From Triglochin maritima (taxonomy: Eukaryota > Streptophyta > Magnoliopsida > Alismatales > Juncaginaceae): a stretch of 64,000 bases of DNA. The DNA is taken from positions 1,625,501 to 1,689,500 of the forward strand of contig OY821792.1 in NCBI GenBank assembly GCA_963682175.1, in the 5' to 3' direction. Below, piece after piece: positions 58,093 through 64,000 of this stretch (position 1 is its first letter; every line of letters starts with the position of its first letter). Below the pieces are notes generated by a model. It saw only the letters and a program-made list of their open reading frames with translations. It did not search any database and had not been told where the DNA came from. Made by a program: the position numbers and the translations under genes.

Positions 58093-59154
58093 CGGCATGA
58101 GGTGGGAAATGGTGAAGACATACGCTTCTTCCAATATCCTTGGTGTGGACAGCCCTTCCAATGTGAAAGTTGGGGGGACCGATTACATTATGAGTTGGGA
58201 GTGCCTTGGGACATAAAAGTCTTATACTTTATAAAGGACGGAATGTGGATGCTGCCCCCCCCCCCTAGATCTACATTGATGGAGGAAATTCATTCGAGGA
58301 TAGCGAACCCTCAAATCCATGGGGGCGTCGACCAGCCAAAGAGGATAGATGGTAAGGGAACCATGCTTGGTATAAGAGAAGTGTGGACATGGGTAAAGCC
58401 ACCAGGAAGGAAGGTTGCGTGGGCTGGTATGGTGTGGCATAAACATGCTATCCCGAAGCACGCACTTACGGCTTGGAGGGCATTGAGGGGTCGGTTACTC
58501 ACAAAGAAACTTATGAATCAATGCGGCGCAAAGCACGACCCGATTTGTAGCCTTTGTGAGAGGGACGAGGAGGACTTGGAGCACCTTTTCTGGGGGTGTA
58601 TGTTTATCAAGGAGGTTTGGGTAGCCCTTCTACACTTACTGAAAATCAGTGACCGACATGCACGTTCGTTACAAGGAGAAGCGATACGACTAGCACATGC
58701 ACGTGGCAGCCGGCTTGGGAATGTGGTAAGGCGTTGGGCCTTCAACGCCATGATACACGAGTGCTGGCTTGAATGAAACCGCCGAATCTTTGAGGGAGAG
58801 AAGATATTGCCGAAGGACATAGTAGCTGCCATCAAAGACACCATTCGCTGCCTATGGGATAGAGTGAAGAACCTTGCGAAGGATGCTGAGGAGGAGCATG
58901 ACTTACAGATCATGTGGAGTTAGGAGTTAGTGTTTTTCCTTTCGTTTTTGACTTGTTGTATAAGAAGGAAACTTCTGATGTCTTTACCTACTTTGTTCTT
59001 CTGGTCCTACGTACATGAGTAGTAGGGAGAGGCCGAGTATGCATGTAGTATGCCCCGCACACTTTTCTTTTCCAAAATTTTGGTAGGATGTAATCACTTT
59101 ACTTCAGTAATATACTTCGAGGCTAAGCCTCCCTTTTTTGCCTTGCAAAAAAAA
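58093..59154 (+). mobile_element. 5'-truncated LINE (copy B), with 224-residue open frame
   Basis: Best copy of the LINE tail. The frame 58102-58776 is open from GNGEDIRFFQYPWCGQP through the zf-RVT domain (AWRALRGRLLTKKLMNQCG, ICSLCERDEEDLEHLFWGC) to FNAMIHECWLE, then a TGA. The 11-C run keeps the frame that copy A has lost. Flanked by the same GAAAGGGGTGAATC duplication. Confidence 0.88.
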
Positions 59155-59223
59155 GAAAGGGGTGAATCTTGAGGAACTTCACAGCGCTCTCAAAATGGCT
59201 GAAGTTGACATAGGCAAGGGTCG
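59155..59223 (+). pseudogene. copia H gag, segment 4 (copy B)
   Basis: Short continuation of gag (LEELHSALKMAEVDIGK) before the K LTR. Confidence 0.7.
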
Positions 59224-60602
59224 TGTTGAACATTTTATATTAAACCGCAAGTGCACAGCCGCGTTGAAGCGGTGGCAAATACATGTCGTCCTCAGGGAGG
59301 TGAGCAGCCTCTCGTTTGCACGAAATCAAGTGGCGAAAAATGGAGAAGAGAGTTTGATTATCCTAATCTACGTTACACTACACTACAAAGTACAAAATGC
59401 AAAAGAAAGCAACAAACGATGAACTACCAAACTAAACTAGGAACTAAAGAGGTGCTGGAATTCAGAAATAGAAAACCCCTAAGGGGTTGAGTGAGTGCAC
59501 ACATGCAAAGAGGTGGGTGTTGAACACATTCTTTAAGCACAAAAGAAAGTGGTGTTATCATGCATAGGAAGTGTCTAAATGTTATGTTAAAACCTATCAA
59601 TCCATTCACCAACCTAGTTGATTAACATTTACATATACAAGTTGTTTATTTCAGAACCTAAACAAGCATGAGAGGTGTCTAATCATTTTGGTAAAACTCA
59701 TCAAGTTATAAATTCTATCCTAAACAAGCAAGCATACATTCATGTTTTATCAACACATTGTAAATAAAGCATTCATTCCATTCTCTAATGCATGTATGAA
59801 CATCTACTCCACCCCCAAAGGGGATGGAACTACTCACTACACATTACACTAATTATTAAACTAAGAAAGGAAAGCATATTGACTAAGCTACTAAAACTAA
59901 TGAAATGAAATTAAACAAAATAAAACAAGAAACATGAAACAAACAACATAATAAAGAAACTTTTATTAAAGTGACTCACATTTCAAGTAGTATCCTCCTA
60001 CTTTAGTGTGTGCTTCAAGGCCTCACTTCTAGTAGGAAGAATAGTCACTCAAAATGTGAAGTGATTACATTGGAAGGTGAAGAGTTCTATTTATAGCCAT
60101 AGAAAAAGGCAAACCGGGACAATCCCCCGATGTGGGACTAAACAAATACCAGAAATAGAATAAACACCCTCTAATACATGTGCATGCGAAGTTTGAGCGG
60201 ATCCAGAGAGATCCAGACCGCCAATTAGCGGTCCATAAAGTCTGGATCCGGCTCAAATTCATTCTGGGCTTTTCTGGTTTTCTTTGTCGGTCTTTGATGC
60301 ATATACTTTATTTATTGGAGCTCCGACCCGAATCTAATTGCCAAAATACTCCCCAAGATGGTGAGGAGTTTTCTGTTTTGCTCTTTGGTCCTTTGGTCTT
60401 ACGTTCAGGTCTTTGTCCCTTGCATCTTAGTCCCCAGGTCTCACAATTCAGTCATTTTTCCCTGCTTTTGGGTCCTTTTATGCTTCATCTCTTCAAACCT
60501 ATTTATTTCTAAAATTCAAACATAAAACTCGTCACGTAGCATTGTTTAGGTGTAAGATAATGGATATAAGATACAAATATAAACATGAAATTATGTCAAT
60601 CA
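59224..60602 (-). mobile_element. solo LTR K, recombinant (copy B)
   Basis: 1379 bp, flanked by GGTCG (59219-59223) and TGTCG (60603-60607). It follows the left K LTR of copy A up to the CATCAAGTTATAA site (about 59700) and the right K LTR from CCACCCCCAAAGGGGATG (about 59810) onward. This is what recombination between the two LTRs with loss of the interior would give. Confidence 0.9.
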
Positions 60603-60607
60603 TGTCG

Positions 60608-62807
60608 GGACAAGCACGTCCAAACCGTCCATGAGAAGCAAAAAGATCACCAAAGGTAAATGCAAATTTACCAAAAACATGTCAATCAAGAGCAAGGGAG
60701 TAGGAGGTACTCGTGGGAGTGCCTCGAGAGGAATTCATCGAAATCTCCGACTCCCAACACGAAGTGCTTTCACTATGGTGAAAAGGGACACATCCGGTCA
60801 AATTGCCTCAAGTACAAAGAAGATCTTGACAATGGAGTGATTGAGCGTAAACGCCCCAAAAAAGCGAAAGATATATTTGTTATTGAGATAACCTTGGTCA
60901 CCTCTGTCCTTGTTGGGTAATTGATACTGGATCTTGTGCTCACATAATTTCTAATGTGCGGCTACTAAAGGATAGGAAGGAACTCGTGAAGAACGAGATG
61001 ATTTTGAAGGTTGGAAATGGTGCAAGCAATTGCACAAGGTTTCGTTGAGCTTTAATTATCTAGTTATTTAAATTTATGTTTAAAGAACATCTATTATGTG
61101 TCTTCGATTAGCAAGAATATTATTTCTATATCATGTTTAGATATGGATAATTTTAATATAAATATTTCAAACTTTTGCTTGTTTATATCGAAGAATGGAA
61201 TTTTCTATGCAAATACATTCGTAAGGAATGGTCTTTATTTGCTTGAATTAAATAATAGATATATTTTAAACATCAATAACAAAAGGCTTAAAACTACCCA
61301 CGTGAATGATACACTCTTGTAACACTATCGTCTTGGTCACATAAATGAGAAACGCATCAAGAAATTACAAGAAGCTAACCTTCTTGGTCAACATGATTTT
61401 GAATCATTGCAGACGTGTGAACCTTGCCTAATGCGCAAAATGACCAAGAGGCCTTTCAAGAAGAAAGGATCAAGAGCGAGTAACTTGCTGGATTTGATAC
61501 ATTCCGATGTATGTGGTCCAATGAGTATGAGTTCAAGAGACGGTTTTAGGTACCTCATTATGCTCACAGATGACTATAGTCGATGGTGCAACCTTAATGG
61601 CAAATGGATTTCAAAACAGCGTTCCTTAATGGGAACTTGGAGGAGGATGTGTACATGGTACAACCTCAAGGTTTTGAAGATCCTAAGAATAAAGAGAAAG
61701 TATGCAAGCTTCAAAGATCCATTTATGGATTGAAGCAAGCATCAAAGAGTTGGAACAAACGCTTTGACGAGGAAGTCAAAAAGCTTCACTTCGTCCAAAG
61801 TAAGGAAGAGTATTGTATATTGAAGAAGGTTAGTGGGAGCCACAAAGTGTTTTTGATCTTATATGTCAATGACATACTCCTCGTGGGAAATCATATACCT
61901 TCGCTTAAGCAAACGAGAAATTCATTGAAATCTGCATTTTCAATGAAAGACATGGGTGAAGCTCAATACATCTTGGGAATCAAGATATATAGAGATAGAT
62001 CTTGCGGAATCATTGGTCTAAGTCAACGTACATACATTGACAAGGTTTTGGAAATATTCCGCATGAACAACTCCAAAAAGGGCAATGTGTCAATGAGTAT
62101 GGGTGTGCAACTCAAGAAGTCTCAACATGCTGAATCACATAAAGAGTTGGAGTATATGAAGGATATTCCTTATGGTTTGGCAATAGAATCAATCATGTAT
62201 GTCATGACTTGCACAAGACCTGATTCTCGTATGCTCTAAGCGTGACAAGTTGTCACCAATCCAACGTATATCCTGAGCATTGGGCTAGGGTCAAGAATAT
62301 TATGAGGTACCTTAACTGGACCAAAGATAAGTTTCTTGTTTATGGAGGACAAATGGAGCTAATAGTCGGGGGTTATTCGGATGCTAGTTTCATGAGTGAT
62401 CCCGACGATAGGAGGTCTCAATTAGGATATGTCATCCTTCTGAATGGTGGAGCAGTGAGTTGGTGTAGTTGGAAGCAAACCACTACAACCGACTCAACCA
62501 CCGTTTCCGAAGTTCCTTGAAGAGCTTGAAGTAGTTCCCTCGAACGAGAGACCCATAGAGCTATTTTGCGACAATAGTGCATCTATCTCGCAAATCAAGG
62601 ATCCAAAATCCCATCAAAAGGTGAAGTACATAGATCGCAAGTACTTTGTCACACGTGACTTCATCGATGAAGGCAAGATAAATTTATTATGGGTGGACAC
62701 AAACAGCAACATTGTTGATCCATTCACCAAACCCTTATCCCAAGCCAAGGGCAAAATGTATTTTGAGTCCATGGGTATGATGAACAATGTGAATTGGCTT
62801 GATGAGT
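60608..62807 (+). pseudogene. copia H pol remnant (copy B)
   Basis: Same layout as 39383-41583: damaged knuckle, IDTGSCAHI, pre-integrase zinc part, deletion fusion of integrase to RT, YVND at 61862-61873, RNase H pieces. Here the RT frame is open for 211 residues (61604-62239), because two stops of copy A are absent. A TGA at about 61045 (protease end) is B-specific. The deletion and YVND are common to both copies and therefore older than the duplication. Confidence 0.85.
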
Positions 62808-62824
62808 GATTAGAGAGGGTTACC

Positions 62825-63234
62825 TGATAAGAATTAAATTTATACCGCAAGTGCACGGCATCTTATGAAGACGTGGCAAGTACGGGTCGAATACAAGGAG
62901 GGAGAGATATTGTTTTTTTTGTGATTTTCGATTTAAGGAAAGAAAGAGGGAGAAATAAGTTTGGTTTGAGATTTTTGGTTTTTTTTTATTATCTAAAGCA
63001 AGAACAACAAAAGAAAACTAAGAAGAAAACAAATATAGATGGGAGTCCAGCGGGTGGAGGTTTAGATTTCGGATTTTGATTAGAGAATTCTGAAACTTAT
63101 AATAAATCACATTAGTTATAAAGCATTACATGATAAATGATTTAACATAAACTGAAGTAATCAAAATATACTAACACGAACTTAAAATAATAACCTAATT
63201 CTTCTTCTCATCACCCTAAATCCGTCACCCCCAC
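62825..63234 (-). repeat. element C LTR, interrupted (copy B)
   Basis: Counterpart of the first 0.4 kb of 41600-42805; cut at GTCACCCCCAC by an LTR in the opposite orientation. Confidence 0.85.
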
Positions 63235-64000
63235 TGATGCATTGCATACATTGCATCATATGTCTTTCATTTAGATTACTTTTATATCAATAAATGCTAC
63301 TAAGGTATGTGTTTAGTCGTATTTACAGAATACAGGGACCTGAATGCAAATTACCCACATTCCGAGCATAAACGTGTGCAAAAGATTCATTTCTATCATA
63401 AAGACCGAATTCAAGTTTATCGGGTTTCAATTGGAAATGCATCCAAGCATAATAGCATTCAAGGAGCTAATCACAAAAAGGTCAAGGGCTTAATTGCAAA
63501 ATGCCAAGGACCTGATTGCAAAAGAAAAGGATCAAGTTATGTTGTTGGAAAAGTCAAAAGAAAAGTCAAAAATAAATCCCCAACAATGGAAGGAATTAAT
63601 CCGGAGCTCAAGACAATGGAAAGAAATCATCCACACGCGCAAATAAAGATCAAATCATGCCATAAACGCACCGCAGAAATCCAGACCCGATCCCATCAAC
63701 CTGGGCGGCGAATTAGCCGCACCTCCCATGCATTGTGCGGCGATTTCGCCACACCAGAGGTGATCTGTGTGCCCGATTTTCATCCAGTGTCGGGTCGACG
63801 CGTGTACTATCCTTTTATGTATTGGTATCCCCTGTATCGGCTATAAATAGCCCTGTAGGACGAATATAACACATCTTTGAACCTTTGGTCTTGGATCATT
63901 AGTAATAAATTTCTGTTTTATTTCGTTTTGTCTCTCTTTTCTTTTATTGTCTCTAGGATCCCTTCTTCTTCCTCCCTCTATGAGTTTCTAACTCTTTCTG
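63235..64000 (+). repeat. T1-family LTR, plus strand, runs off the window
   Basis: Starts TGATGCATTGCATACATTGC, the U3 start of the T1 family, now on the plus strand. It has the GCGGCG hairpin pair at about 63703-63755 and a TATA box GCTATAAATAGCC at about 63840-63852. If it is a whole insertion, a CCCAC duplication should follow its far end beyond the window. A 179-residue open frame (63307-63846) lies inside U3; I do not regard it as a gene. Confidence 0.85.
63842..63850 (+). promoter_or_regulatory. TATA box of the terminal LTR
   Basis: TATAAATAG inside the short palindrome GGCTATAAATAGCC, identical in form to the minus-strand box of solo LTR G. Confidence 0.6.

Larger units (their letters stand above)
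46385..63234. repeat. 20.55-kb tandem duplication, copy B (right end not in view)
   Basis: Starts at the equivalent of 25831 and follows the same order as copy A. It differs by carrying the MULE interior (48080-51050), by a single K LTR where A has two LTRs and gag, and by an LTR insertion at 63235. The remainder of the unit (3' region, protease and gag of C) would lie beyond the window. Confidence 0.9.

Overview
This window is nuclear DNA from a plant, most likely a dicot with a large, AT-rich, retrotransposon-dominated genome. It carries Athila/Tat-like Ty3 LTRs with a tRNA-Asp primer site, a Ty1/copia element, a TRIM, an L1-type LINE, Mutator-like elements, a MULE-type MITE and a CACTA remnant whose protease gene is split by introns. 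The species cannot be named from the sequence. I found no host gene, rRNA or tRNA gene; every sizeable reading frame belongs to a mobile element, and nearly all are broken.

Layout. 1-660 is a copia-type LTR fragment with many GTCGACCG motifs; 661-2507 holds no gene. 2508-8995 is a pile of minus-strand remnants: a LINE 3' end, an Athila-like gag, a complete solo LTR (4760-6235, TSD CACCT) inside that element's leader, then LTR and leader pieces. 9281-10146 is a TRIM in the form LTR-internal-LTR-internal-LTR (TSD TAATT). 10367-13062 plus 22487-23035 is one plus-strand element (T2), split by a young, complete minus-strand relative, T1 (13063-22486, TSD ACCAT). T1 holds an apparently perfect 3000-bp tandem duplication and so two copies of a 437-residue zinc-knuckle ORF. 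23036-24615 is a CACTA-type remnant with a Ulp1/C48 protease gene.

From 25831 on, the window is a tandem duplication with a 20,554-bp unit: copy A is 25831-46384 and copy B runs from 46385 to at least 63234. Each copy holds a MULE (nearly whole in B, reduced to one end in A), a MULE-type MITE with a 9-bp TSD, back-to-back LTR fragments, and a copia element whose gag was hit four times (two solo LTRs, a LINE, and a K-family LTR insertion). An Athila-like gag-protease element (C) adjoins its 3' end. K is LTR-gag-LTR in A but a single recombinant LTR in B. In B, a further plus-strand LTR has entered the C LTR at 63235 and runs off the window.

How the parts relate. T1 and C share LTR structure and about 1.6 kb of 3' internal sequence, but C encodes gag and protease while T1 encodes only the zinc-knuckle protein; this looks like a non-autonomous family living off gag-pol relatives. 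The LTR families share a U3 design: a 21-bp-phased array of GGTCC/GGACC-type motifs, a palindrome about 90-140 bp upstream of a TATA box, and a GTGCACGG-containing block near the LTR's 3' end. That design, the 3-kb duplication in T1 and T1's insertion into its own relative are the points most worth following up.
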